NCBI GenBank assembly: GCA_035648415.1
Contig: DASRLO010000043.1
Coordinates: forward strand, 1-6,925
Direction: 5' to 3'
DNA: 6,925 bases
Source of the DNA: DATARH01 sp035648415
GTDB taxonomy: Bacteria; Pseudomonadota; Alphaproteobacteria; ATCC43930; CGMCC-115725
In this document: positions 1 through 6,217 of the stretch, one piece after another
Layout: the number at the start of each line of letters is the position of its first letter
Numbering within the stretch: position 1 is the stretch's first letter
Made by a program: the position numbers and the translations under genes
The notes under the pieces: model-generated
What the model saw: only the letters and a program-made list of their open reading frames with translations
What the model was told of the DNA's origin: nothing
The model's database searches: none

Positions 1-1167
1 GGCATCGGCAAGGACGGCGAGCCGACCGCCAATTTCACCCGCGGGGTCGAGTTGCGCGCCCGCGAAACCTTGTTCGCCGAAGGCTGCCGCGGCTCGCTGA
101 CCAAGACGCTGGTTGCCCGGTTCGGCCTGCGCGACGGGCACGACCCGCAGACCTATGCGATCGGCATCAAGGAATTGTGGGATGTCGCGCCGGAACAGCA
201 GCAGCCCGGCAAGGTGATCCATACGATCGGCTGGCCGCTCGACACCGGCACCTATGGCGGCTCGTTCCTGTATCACCTTGAGGGCGGCCAGGTGTCGGTC
301 GGGTTCGTGATCGGGCTTGACTACAAAAACCCGTATTTGAACCCGTTCGAAGAATTCCAGCGGTTCAAGACCCACCCGGCGATCCGCCCGACCTTCGAGG
401 GCGGGCGGCGCATCGCCTATGGCGCCCGCGCGCTCAACGAAGGCGGCTTCCAGTCGATCCCCGATCTCGATTTCCCCGGCGGCGCGCTGATCGGCTGCGC
501 CGCCGGGTATGTCAACGTGCCCAAGATCAAGGGCAGCCACACCGCGATGAAATCGGGCATGGTCGCCGCCGAGGCGGTGTTCGCGCGCCTTGGCGGCGAC
601 CAGCGCGCCAGCGTCCGCGCCGCGCTCGAAGAAAGCTGGGTGTGGGAGGAGCTCCACCGGGTGCGCAACATCCGGCCGAGCTTCCGGCTCGGGATGTGGG
701 CCGGCCTCGCCTACTCGGCGGTCGACACCTACCTGTTCCGCGGCAAGGCGCCGTGGACCTTTCACAACCACGCCGATTACGACCAGCTCGCCCGCGCGGA
801 CGCGATGCCGCCGATCGCCTATCCCCGGCCCGACGGCAAGATCAGCTTCGACCGGCTGTCCTCGGTGTTCATCTCCAACACCAACCACGCGGAAGGCCAG
901 CCGGCGCATCTCAAATTACGCGATCCGGAAAAGGCAATTTCAATTAATTACCGCCTCTACGACTCACCCGAACAGCGCTATTGTCCGGCCGGTGTCTACG
1001 AGATCGTCGATGACGGCCCCGAGGACGGGGCAGGCGGCGGCAAGCGGCTGCAGATCAATGCGCAGAACTGCGTCCACTGCAAGACCTGCGACATTAAAGA
1101 CCCGGAGCAAAACATCGATTGGGTAGTACCAGAAGGCGGCGGCGGACCCAATTACCCCAACATGTAG
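1..1167 (+). CDS. Electron transfer flavoprotein-ubiquinone oxidoreductase (ETF-QO), C-terminal part, cut at left edge
   Basis: The enzyme takes electrons from reduced electron transfer flavoprotein and passes them through FAD and a [4Fe-4S] cluster to ubiquinone at the inner membrane. This links fatty-acid and amino-acid oxidation to respiration. The reading frame is open from base 1, and 388 codons are present. The family is usually about 550 residues, so roughly the first 160 residues, including the N-terminal FAD-binding motif, lie outside the window. The first possible in-frame start (TTG at 52) is internal and is not the real start. Family stretches are easy to read: IKELWDVAP, GWPLDTGTYGGSFLYHL, RIAYGARALNEGGFQSIP, NVPKIKGSHTAMKSG and SWVWEELHRVRNIRPS. 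The C-terminal ferredoxin-like part keeps all four cluster cysteines: one in YCPAGVYE (codon at 982) and three in NCVHCKTCDI (codons at 1069, 1078 and 1087). It ends in the typical WVVPEGGGGPNYPNM. The match to human ETFDH is close throughout, so the identification is very secure. It is also known as etfD or fixC-like in bacteria. Confidence 0.97.
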   Translation, partial: GIGKDGEPTANFTRGVELRARETLFAEGCRGSLTKTLVARFGLRDGHDPQTYAIGIKELWDVAPEQQQPGKVIHTIGWPLDTGTYGGSFLYHLEGGQVSVGFVIGLDYKNPYLNPFEEFQRFKTHPAIRPTFEGGRRIAYGARALNEGGFQSIPDLDFPGGALIGCAAGYVNVPKIKGSHTAMKSGMVAAEAVFARLGGDQRASVRAALEESWVWEELHRVRNIRPSFRLGMWAGLAYSAVDTYLFRGKAPWTFHNHADYDQLARADAMPPIAYPRPDGKISFDRLSSVFISNTNHAEGQPAHLKLRDPEKAISINYRLYDSPEQRYCPAGVYEIVDDGPEDGAGGGKRLQINAQNCVHCKTCDIKDPEQNIDWVVPEGGGGPNYPNM

Positions 1168-1172
1168 AGGCG

Positions 1173-1191
1173 CCGCCGCGGCTCGCGGCGG
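1173..1191 (+). other. GC hairpin in the ETF-QO/TPR gap
   Basis: The 37-base gap between the ETF-QO stop and the TPR start contains a perfect 8-bp inverted repeat (CCGCCGCG, loop GCT, CGCGGCGG). No T-run follows it. It could stabilise the upstream message end or cause partial termination, or it may be chance in GC-rich DNA. It lies only 13 bases before the ATG at 1205, so if it folds it would crowd the ribosome-binding region of the TPR gene. Confidence 0.35.
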
Positions 1192-1204
1192 GCGGACGGT
1201 GACG

Positions 1205-2992
1205 ATGGCATCGGTTGCGATCGGACGAACCTACCGGCGAAGGGCGCGGCTTCTTATCGGGCTCGGCGCGGCGGCATGGTGTGCGCTTCCCGCGCTGGCG
1301 GCGCCGACGCCGGCAGCAACGGAGTCGAAGCCGCCGCCCGGCGCCGCCGGCCGCCTTTTCGGCGCCTATCTCGCCGGCCGCCACGCCGAGCAATTGCGCG
1401 ATTATCCGGCGGCGGTATCGTGGTTCGACCAGGCGATCACCGCCGACCCCGACTCGCCGGAGCTGATCAGCCGCACCTTCCTGATGGCGATCGGGGCCGG
1501 GGATTTCGACCGTGCCCGCGCGCTCGCGGTCGAGGAGCTGAAGCTCGATACCACCGACGCGCTCGCCCAGTTGATCCAGCTCATCGACCATCTCAAGGCC
1601 AACGACACGGCGGGCGCCGTCAAAATCGCCGCCGCGCTGCCGCAGGATGGGGTGCACCGCTTTATCGGGCCGTTGGCGCTGGCCTGGACGCGGATGGCCG
1701 CCGGCGATCTGCCCGGCGCGGAATCCGCGTTGCAGCAACTCGACAAGTTCAACGGGTTCGCGCCGCTCAAGGACTTTCAGCTCGGTCTGCTCTACGATTT
1801 CGCCGGCCAGCCGGACAAGGCCGCGACCTATTACGACAAGACGCTGGCGGATAACGAGCAGCTCAACTGGCGGCTGACCGACGCCATCGCCAATTTCGAC
1901 GAGCGCAACGGCAAGGCCGACGCGGCGAAGGCGCTGTACCAGAAATTCATCGACCAGAATACCGGCAGCGAGATCGCCCAGACAGTGCTGGCGGCGCGCC
2001 CGCCGGGGATGCCGAAGCCGGTGATCGCGTCCGCCAATGACGGGCTCGCCGAGGCGATGTTCGACCTCGCCAGCGTGCTTAACCAGAGCCAGACGCTCGA
2101 CCTCGCTCTCATCTACGACCGCTATGCGCTGCTGCTGAAGCCGGATTTCCGGCTGGCCCAGCTGCTGCTCGCCGACATCCTCGAGGCGCAGACCAAGCCC
2201 GAGCAGAGCCTGGCCGTGCTCAACAAGATCCCGCGCAGTTCGCCCTATTCCTGGTCGGCGCGGCTGCGTGTCGCCGCCGATCTCGAAACGCTTGACCGCA
2301 GCGACGAGGCGATCGCGCAGTTGCAGGCCATGGCGGCGGAAGCGCCGAAGACGATCGGCGCCGATATTCAACTTGGCGACATCCTGCGCAACAAGAAGCG
2401 CTACGCCGAGGCGGCCGCGGCCTACAACGCGGCGATCGAGCGCGCCACCGCGGCCGGTCTGCCCGACCGCTGGATGCTGTTTTACGATCTCGGCGTCTCG
2501 TACGAGCGCGCCGGCCAATGGCAGAAGGCCGAGCCCGACCTCGAACACGCGCTGGAACTGAAGCCCGATCAACCGCTGATCCTCAATTATCTCGGCTATT
2601 CGTGGATCGATAAGGGCATCAAGCTCGACCAGGGCATCAAGATGATCGAAAAGGCGGTCGCGCTGCGCCCCGAGGACGGCTACATCGTCGATAGTCTGGG
2701 ATGGGCGCATTACCGGATGGGCGATTACGCCGGCGCGGTCGATTACCTCGAGCGCGCGGTCGAGCTGGCGCCCTCGGATTCGACGATCAACGACCATCTC
2801 GGCGACGCCTATTGGCGCACCGGCCGGTTCACCGAGGCGCGCTATCAATGGCGACGGGCCTTGCAATTCGGGCCGGACAAGGACGATGTCCAGCCGATAG
2901 AGGCAAAGCTCGATCATGGCCTCGCGCCGATTTCGCCGGTGTCGTCACCCGCGCCGCAAACACCGCCACCGCCGGCGGAGCGCGGCGGCTGA
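1205..2992 (+). CDS. Exported tetratricopeptide-repeat protein upstream of ispE
   Basis: This 595-residue protein has a clear export signal: basic YRRRAR at residues 10-15, a hydrophobic core LLIGLGAAAWCALPALA, and an AxA-type cleavage site after about residue 32 (ALA|AP). There is no proper lipobox before Cys26, so it is probably periplasmic and soluble or peripheral rather than a lipoprotein. The rest is helical TPR repeats from about residue 49 to 560. The clearest are near the C-terminus: LNYLGYSWIDKG (about 459), then two consecutive canonical repeats starting near IVDSLGWAHYRMGDY (about 494) and INDHLGDAYWRTGRF (about 529). A proline-rich tail (SPAPQTPPPPAERGG) ends the protein. The NYLGY...DSLGW...HLGD series is typical of a widespread proteobacterial TPR family that often sits beside ispE. 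Its exact role is unknown; binding or assembly of envelope proteins is a guess. I prefer the ATG at 1205 to the GTG at 1199 because the purine-rich GGCGGACGG at 1191-1199 is better spaced for it. The stop overlaps the proposed ispE start. Confidence 0.9.
   Translation: MASVAIGRTYRRRARLLIGLGAAAWCALPALAAPTPAATESKPPPGAAGRLFGAYLAGRHAEQLRDYPAAVSWFDQAITADPDSPELISRTFLMAIGAGDFDRARALAVEELKLDTTDALAQLIQLIDHLKANDTAGAVKIAAALPQDGVHRFIGPLALAWTRMAAGDLPGAESALQQLDKFNGFAPLKDFQLGLLYDFAGQPDKAATYYDKTLADNEQLNWRLTDAIANFDERNGKADAAKALYQKFIDQNTGSEIAQTVLAARPPGMPKPVIASANDGLAEAMFDLASVLNQSQTLDLALIYDRYALLLKPDFRLAQLLLADILEAQTKPEQSLAVLNKIPRSSPYSWSARLRVAADLETLDRSDEAIAQLQAMAAEAPKTIGADIQLGDILRNKKRYAEAAAAYNAAIERATAAGLPDRWMLFYDLGVSYERAGQWQKAEPDLEHALELKPDQPLILNYLGYSWIDKGIKLDQGIKMIEKAVALRPEDGYIVDSLGWAHYRMGDYAGAVDYLERAVELAPSDSTINDHLGDAYWRTGRFTEARYQWRRALQFGPDKDDVQPIEAKLDHGLAPISPVSSPAPQTPPPPAERGG
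2977..2980 (+). promoter_or_regulatory. Shine-Dalgarno sequence of ispE
   Basis: GGAG lies inside the last codons of the TPR gene, eight bases before the CTG at 2989. The spacing is ideal. No ATG, GTG or TTG occurs in the ispE frame between 2851 and the first conserved IspE residues, so this site is the main argument for the CTG start. Confidence 0.55.
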
Positions 2993-3921
2993 ACCCGGCC
3001 GCGACCGGCGCGGCGTTCGCCGTCGTCGCGCCCGCCAAGGTCAACCTATACCTGCACGTCGTCGGCCGGCGCGGCGACGGCTATCACCTGCTCGACAGCC
3101 TCGTTGCGTTCGCTGATATCGGCGACGGGGTGGTCGCGGCACCCTCGGGCACATTGTCGCTCGAGGTGACCGGACCGGAGGCGGGCGCGCTCGCCGGCCT
3201 TGGCGCCGACAATCTCGTGCTGCGCGCGGCAAGCCGGCTCGCCGCGCATTACGGCGTCGCACCGCAAGCCGCGTTGCGCCTCGACAAGCACCTGCCGGTC
3301 GCATCCGGGATCGGCGGCGGATCGAGCGACGCGGCGGCGGCGCTGCGCGCGCTCGCGGCGCTATGGGAGCGACCGCTCGGCCCGGCCGCGATGGAGATCG
3401 CCGCCAGCCTCGGCGCCGATGTTCCGGTCTGCCTCGCCGGAAGCCCGGCCTGGGTCGGCGGCGTCGGCGAGCGGCTGGAGCTGCTGCCGGCCTTGCCGCC
3501 GCTCGGCATCGTCCTCGCCAACCCGCGCCGCGAATTGCCGACCGCCGAGGTGTTCCGCGCCCGGCGAGGCCCTTTCACCACCGGCGAATTGCCGCGCAGC
3601 GCGCCGGCCGGCGCCGCGGCGCTGATCGCGCTACTCCGCCGGGCCCGCAACGATTTGACCGAAGCCGCGCTCGGCTTGATGCCAGAAATCGCCTTGCTGC
3701 TCGACCGCCTCGCCAGCTTGCCGCAAGCCTATCTCGCGCGGATGAGCGGCAGCGGCGCGACATGTTTCGCGTTGTTTGCCGATCGCGACGCGGCCGAGCG
3801 GGCGGCGGCGATGCTGAGCGCGGCTGAACCCGGATGGTGGTGCCGGGCCGGGGCGCTGCTCGCCGGCCCGGCACCGCTCAGGCCGGCGGCTTGGCGGAAG
3901 CGAGGGGCGCGCCAAGCATAG
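2989..3921 (+). CDS. ispE: 4-diphosphocytidyl-2-C-methyl-D-erythritol kinase (IspE), probable CTG start
   Basis: IspE is a cytosolic GHMP-family kinase. It uses ATP to phosphorylate the 2-hydroxyl of CDP-methylerythritol in the MEP pathway to isopentenyl diphosphate. From the CTG at 2989 the product is 310 residues, somewhat longer than the E. coli enzyme (about 283). All three GHMP signatures are visible: APAKVNLYLHV (Lys17, Asn19) with GDGYHLLDS just after; the ATP-binding loop LPVASGIGGGSSDAAAA, with GGGSSD at residues 109-114; and MSGSGATCFALF near the C-terminus. GADVPVCL, typical of IspE, is also present. The start is unusual. The only standard start nearby in frame is ATG 2848, deep inside the TPR gene, which would add 47 residues with no IspE similarity. 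CTG 2989 puts the conserved AKVNL at residues 16-20, as expected, has a GGAG eight bases upstream, and overlaps the TPR stop as CTGA, which suggests translational coupling. The 3' end overlaps the convergent Sel1 gene by 44 bases. Function is secure; the start is less so. Confidence 0.95.
   Translation: MNPAATGAAFAVVAPAKVNLYLHVVGRRGDGYHLLDSLVAFADIGDGVVAAPSGTLSLEVTGPEAGALAGLGADNLVLRAASRLAAHYGVAPQAALRLDKHLPVASGIGGGSSDAAAALRALAALWERPLGPAAMEIAASLGADVPVCLAGSPAWVGGVGERLELLPALPPLGIVLANPRRELPTAEVFRARRGPFTTGELPRSAPAGAAALIALLRRARNDLTEAALGLMPEIALLLDRLASLPQAYLARMSGSGATCFALFADRDAAERAAAMLSAAEPGWWCRAGALLAGPAPLRPAAWRKRGARQA
3861..3917. other. Two back-to-back inverted repeats at the ispE/Sel1 convergent junction
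   Basis: Two perfect 8-bp inverted repeats abut. The first is CGCCGGCC at 3861-3868 with GGCCGGCG at 3881-3888 (12-base loop containing the Sel1 stop codon). The second is GCTTGGCG at 3889-3896 with CGCCAAGC at 3910-3917 (13-base loop), just before the ispE stop. Neither is followed by a T-run on either strand. The position, at the ends of two convergent genes, fits a bidirectional 3'-end structure. However, both lie in coding sequence, and GC palindromes are common in this DNA. The second is less GC-biased and so the better candidate. Confidence 0.35.
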
Positions 3922-5731
3922 CGGCGAGCGCTTCGGCGCGCGCCTTGTCCGCGTCGCTGAATTGCTGGAACAGCTGCCCGGCGCGATCCTTGGCGTCCGC
4001 GGCGCCGCGGTTGGCGGCGGCACTGTACCAGGCATAGGCGTCGATCAGCGAGCGAGCGACCCCGTCGCCGCGCTCGTAGAGGATCGCCAGATTGACCATC
4101 GCCGGGACCAAGCCTTGCCGCGCCGCGCGCAGATACCACCGCGATGCCGCGGTGAAATCCTGTGCCGCGCCGCGTCCATCGGCATAGGCGACCGCGAGGT
4201 TGAACTGCGCTCCGGCATGGTTCTGGTCGGCGGCGCTGCGATACCAGTTCAGCGCTTCGGTCGGGTCGGCGGCGACGCCGAGGCCGCGCTCGTAAAGCAC
4301 GCCCAAATTGTACTCGGCGTCGATATTGCCTTGCGCCGCGGCGGCCCGGAACCACGAGACCGCGCTGGCGTAATCCTGCATGAGCCCGTCGCCAGTCGCA
4401 TAGAGCACGCCGGAATCGTATTGCGCGGTGGCGTCGCCGGCCTTGGCGCGGGCGAGATATGACGCGGCGCGCACCGCCGCGGCGCTTTGCGGGGCATCCA
4501 CCGCCGGAAGCGCGGGCGGCGGCGCCACCAGCACCACGGCTTGCACCGGATGCAGCGGCTGCTCCGCAATGATTTGTCGCTTCGGCTCGGCGCCGGATCG
4601 CGCGGCGATCAGCGCTCCCCCGCCATACGCGATCGCCGCGACCAGCATTACGCCAAGGGTGATCAATGCCGACAGGCGCAGCCCGCTGTCGCCCCCGGTT
4701 GCGCGACGCCCCCAGCGGTTGACCGTCTCGCTGAGGCGCATGACAGCCACGGCGAAGGCCCGGCCCGGCGGCGACCGGGCTGGGCCGGGCTCGGCGGCAG
4801 CCGGCGGCGCGCCGGCGGCCGCCGCTCGCCGAGCCGGAATGCCGCGCCGTACCGCCGCCGTGGCGCGCGCGAAACTCTCGGCCAGTCTCCCGGCGTCAAG
4901 GCGGAATCGAAGGCGCGTCGCCTCGCCGATCCGGCGGAACCGCGCGCTCGGCATCGCGGCCAATGGCACCGAGGGTTCGGCGGGGCCGGTCGCGATAGAG
5001 GCCGGCGTGTAAAACGACGCCGGAAACGGCGCTTCATCCCGTGCGCCGGGCACCACGCGCCACGGCAATGGCGCGGGCGGCTCCGCCGCCGGAGACGGTT
5101 GCCGCGGCGGATCGGCGACGATCGGCGCGGGCTTCTCGACGCTGACCGGGCTCGGCGGATCCGGCTCGACGCCAACGCCGATCTCGCTCTTCGGCGGGTC
5201 CGCAAGCCGCGCGATCCACGGCGGCGGGCTCGATCGCGAGGACTCGCCGATTTGCGGTTCCCGCGCTACCGGCACCCGGGCGAAACGCGCGGAAAGGCCG
5301 GGGATCGGGTCGCTCTTGGCGACGGGCGGCGGCTCCGTCGGCGGCGCGAAACGGCGCAATGCCTTGCCGAGATCGGGAGAAGCGGTGCGGCGCGCAGGTG
5401 CGGCGCGCGCGGGCGGCTCAGCGACGATTTCGAAAACCGGTCCGGCGGCTGGGGTCGGTTCGGGCGGCTCGACCGCCGGCGCGGAAGCATCACCGGCATC
5501 CTCGATGCCGGCGGTGAAATCCACCCACTCCAACTCGCGCCAGCGGGCGCCGAGGCGCTCCCCGCGTGCGATCGCGCCATAGCCGGATGGTTCGGCGCAC
5601 GCCGACCCGGCGGGCGGGGCCTCGGCCTCGTCCGGAGATAGGCTCGGATAACCATCCCCCTGCCCGCTCGATCGCTTGTTGGTAACGCGCGAAGCGGCCG
5701 AGGCGCCGGGGGCGGGAGTCGTATCAGGCAT
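3878..5731 (-). CDS. Single-pass membrane protein with proline-rich N-terminal region and periplasmic Sel1-like repeats
   Basis: The 617-residue product has three parts. Residues 1 to about 340 are low-complexity, rich in Pro, Ala, Glu and Arg, and probably disordered. They include short islands that look more ordered: RWRELEWVDFTAGIED (63-78), DLGKALRRFAPP (120-131) and a basic, probably helical stretch around 264-302. Residues 351-377 (LRLSALITLGVMLVAAIAYG...) form one membrane helix, and the arginines before it (NRWGRR) place the N-terminus in the cytosol. Residues 432-575 are four 36-residue Sel1-like repeats with the usual A..NLGVLY..G.GV..D...A..WY..AA pattern, followed by a degenerate tail, so the repeats face the periplasm. 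The layout resembles the alphaproteobacterial polarity factor PodJ, but without its coiled coils or a peptidoglycan-binding domain, so the role is uncertain. ATG 5731 is chosen because a GGAAG lies nine bases upstream and because any longer frame would run through a tRNA gene. The gene ends 44 bases inside convergent ispE. Confidence 0.88.
   Translation of the reverse strand: MPDTTPAPGASAASRVTNKRSSGQGDGYPSLSPDEAEAPPAGSACAEPSGYGAIARGERLGARWRELEWVDFTAGIEDAGDASAPAVEPPEPTPAAGPVFEIVAEPPARAAPARRTASPDLGKALRRFAPPTEPPPVAKSDPIPGLSARFARVPVAREPQIGESSRSSPPPWIARLADPPKSEIGVGVEPDPPSPVSVEKPAPIVADPPRQPSPAAEPPAPLPWRVVPGARDEAPFPASFYTPASIATGPAEPSVPLAAMPSARFRRIGEATRLRFRLDAGRLAESFARATAAVRRGIPARRAAAAGAPPAAAEPGPARSPPGRAFAVAVMRLSETVNRWGRRATGGDSGLRLSALITLGVMLVAAIAYGGGALIAARSGAEPKRQIIAEQPLHPVQAVVLVAPPPALPAVDAPQSAAAVRAASYLARAKAGDATAQYDSGVLYATGDGLMQDYASAVSWFRAAAAQGNIDAEYNLGVLYERGLGVAADPTEALNWYRSAADQNHAGAQFNLAVAYADGRGAAQDFTAASRWYLRAARQGLVPAMVNLAILYERGDGVARSLIDAYAWYSAAANRGAADAKDRAGQLFQQFSDADKARAEALAAMLGAPLASAKPPA
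4007..4438 (-). repeat. Four tandem Sel1-like repeats within the Sel1 protein gene
   Basis: Four 36-codon units run without gaps (residues 432-467, 468-503, 504-539, 540-575). Each begins with a short helix carrying a small residue then Y/F/V (AQYDSG, AEYNLG, AQFNLA, AMVNLA). Each continues LY..GDG/GLG/GRG and ends with a W[FY]..AA.. helix. The protein repeats are clear but the DNA copies have diverged, so this is an old duplication and not a recent expansion. Such repeats usually form a superhelix that binds partner proteins. Confidence 0.85.
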
Positions 5732-5740
5732 GACGGTCGG

Positions 5741-5745
5741 CTTCC
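5741..5745 (-). promoter_or_regulatory. Shine-Dalgarno sequence of the Sel1 gene
   Basis: Read on the minus strand this is GGAAG, nine bases before the ATG at 5731. It settles the start of the Sel1 protein against longer open frames that extend to 6208. Confidence 0.6.
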
Positions 5746-5761
5746 GTCTGGGCGCTGCGGT

Positions 5762-5790
5762 ATTCAATGCTGAGCGCGCGCGCGATGCAA
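5762..5790 (-). promoter_or_regulatory. Possible promoter of the Sel1 gene
   Basis: On the minus strand, TTGCAT (5790-5785) and TTGAAT (5767-5762) are separated by 17 bases, a weak match to a sigma-70 pair (3/6 and 4/6). The implied transcript start, near 5755, would leave a leader of about 24 bases that includes the ribosome-binding site. The spacer contains an alternating CG run. The match is by eye and could be chance. Confidence 0.25.
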
Positions 5791-5911
5791 GCCGGCCGTG
5801 CGCGCCGGCACGCCGCGTTATTGCCGCGCCGCCAGGTTGCCGATAACGTGCCGCATCCGGCGATCGCGGAACATCGGCCGCGAATTCGGCTGAAAAATGC
5901 GGCGAAACCGA

Positions 5912-5986
5912 TGGGGCGTAGCCAAGTGGTAAGGCACCGGATTTTGATTCCGGCAAACGGAGGTTCGAATCCTCCCGCCCCAGCCA
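5912..5986 (+). tRNA. tRNA-Gln (anticodon UUG), CCA encoded
   Basis: A full cloverleaf can be drawn. The acceptor stem TGGGGCG pairs with CGCCCCA (5976-5982). The D-arm contains AAGTGGTAAG. The anticodon stem CCGGA/TCCGG encloses the loop TTTTGAT, with anticodon TTG at 5944-5946. The T-arm is GGAGG-TTCGAAT-CCTCC. The discriminator is G at 5983 and the CCA end at 5984-5986 is in the DNA. It reads CAA codons, and CAG by wobble. It lies divergent to the Sel1 gene, and I could not find a convincing -35/-10 pair upstream of it. Confidence 0.97.
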
Positions 5987-5987
5987 T

Positions 5988-6015
5988 CGCATTCGTTCGG
6001 CGCCTCGCCGATGCG
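5988..6015 (+). terminator. Bulged hairpin just after tRNA-Gln
   Basis: One base after the encoded CCA, an outer stem CGCAT/ATGCG (5988-5992 with 6011-6015) and an inner stem CGGCG/CGCCG (5998-6002 with 6006-6010, loop CCT) stack. They form ten base pairs with a five-base bulge (TCGTT) on one side. There is no T-run, so it is not a classical intrinsic terminator. It may mark the 3' trailer of the tRNA transcript, either limiting read-through or guiding 3' processing. Confidence 0.35.
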
Positions 6016-6217
6016 CGTAACGGGTGAATAAGCTTGCCGTCCCTCGCCCCCCCAACCGGGAACGACGCCCGGCGCCGCTTGTTGATCGATTGCCGTGCCC
6101 CGGGGCATGGCGGGGCAACACCGGGAACCGGCGCATGGACGAGACACCAAGACCGCTGGCCCGGCGATCCGGAAGCGTGGGGCCGGCGCGCCGGCGGCCG
6201 CTCGTCAAGGTTGACGC
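6016..6217. other. Intergenic stretch between tRNA-Gln and the permease gene
   Basis: About 200 bases hold no confident gene. Two palindromes stand out. GCCGTGCCCC/GGGGCATGGC at 6092-6111 pairs fully if one G-U is allowed. The perfect 14-base GCCGGCGCGCCGGC lies at 6182-6195, 22 bases before the permease start. A 28-codon open frame (ATG 6135 to TGA 6221) overlaps the permease start but is unproven. No convincing promoter hexamers were seen. Confidence 0.4.
6207..6210 (+). promoter_or_regulatory. Shine-Dalgarno sequence of the permease gene
   Basis: AAGG lies seven bases before the TTG at 6218. An in-frame TGA at 6212-6214 rules out any earlier start, so this site and the TTG together define the beginning of the permease. 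Confidence 0.6.

Noticed and set aside
1094..2917. A 607-codon open frame on the minus strand opposite the TPR gene
   Set aside because: It is the mirror of a GC-rich coding sequence. Its translation is a low-complexity, Arg/Val/Gly/Leu-rich string with no recognisable domain, while the + strand frame has a signal peptide and clear TPRs.
2701..2988. N-terminal extension of ispE from ATG 2701 or ATG 2848
   Set aside because: The added residues are an out-of-frame reading of the TPR gene, rich in Arg, with no similarity to IspE. IspE proteins start about ten to fifteen residues before AKVNL.
4487..5641. A 384-codon + strand open frame opposite the Sel1 gene
   Set aside because: It is an Arg/Gly-rich shadow of the proline-rich coding region, with no domain and no proper ribosome-binding site. 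The minus strand has a signal for the start, a membrane helix and repeats.
5774..5784. Alternating CG run upstream of the Sel1 gene as a Z-DNA element
   Set aside because: It is only about eleven bases long and expected by chance in DNA this GC-rich.
5724..6208. Minus-strand open frames across the tRNA with strings such as GGFEPPFAGIKIRCLTTWLRP, GRIRTSVCRNQNPVPYHL and GREDSNLRLPESKSGALPLG
   Set aside because: These strings are the translation of the antisense of the tRNA gene in the three frames, a well-known source of false hypothetical proteins in databases. The Sel1 gene therefore starts at 5731, not upstream of the tRNA.
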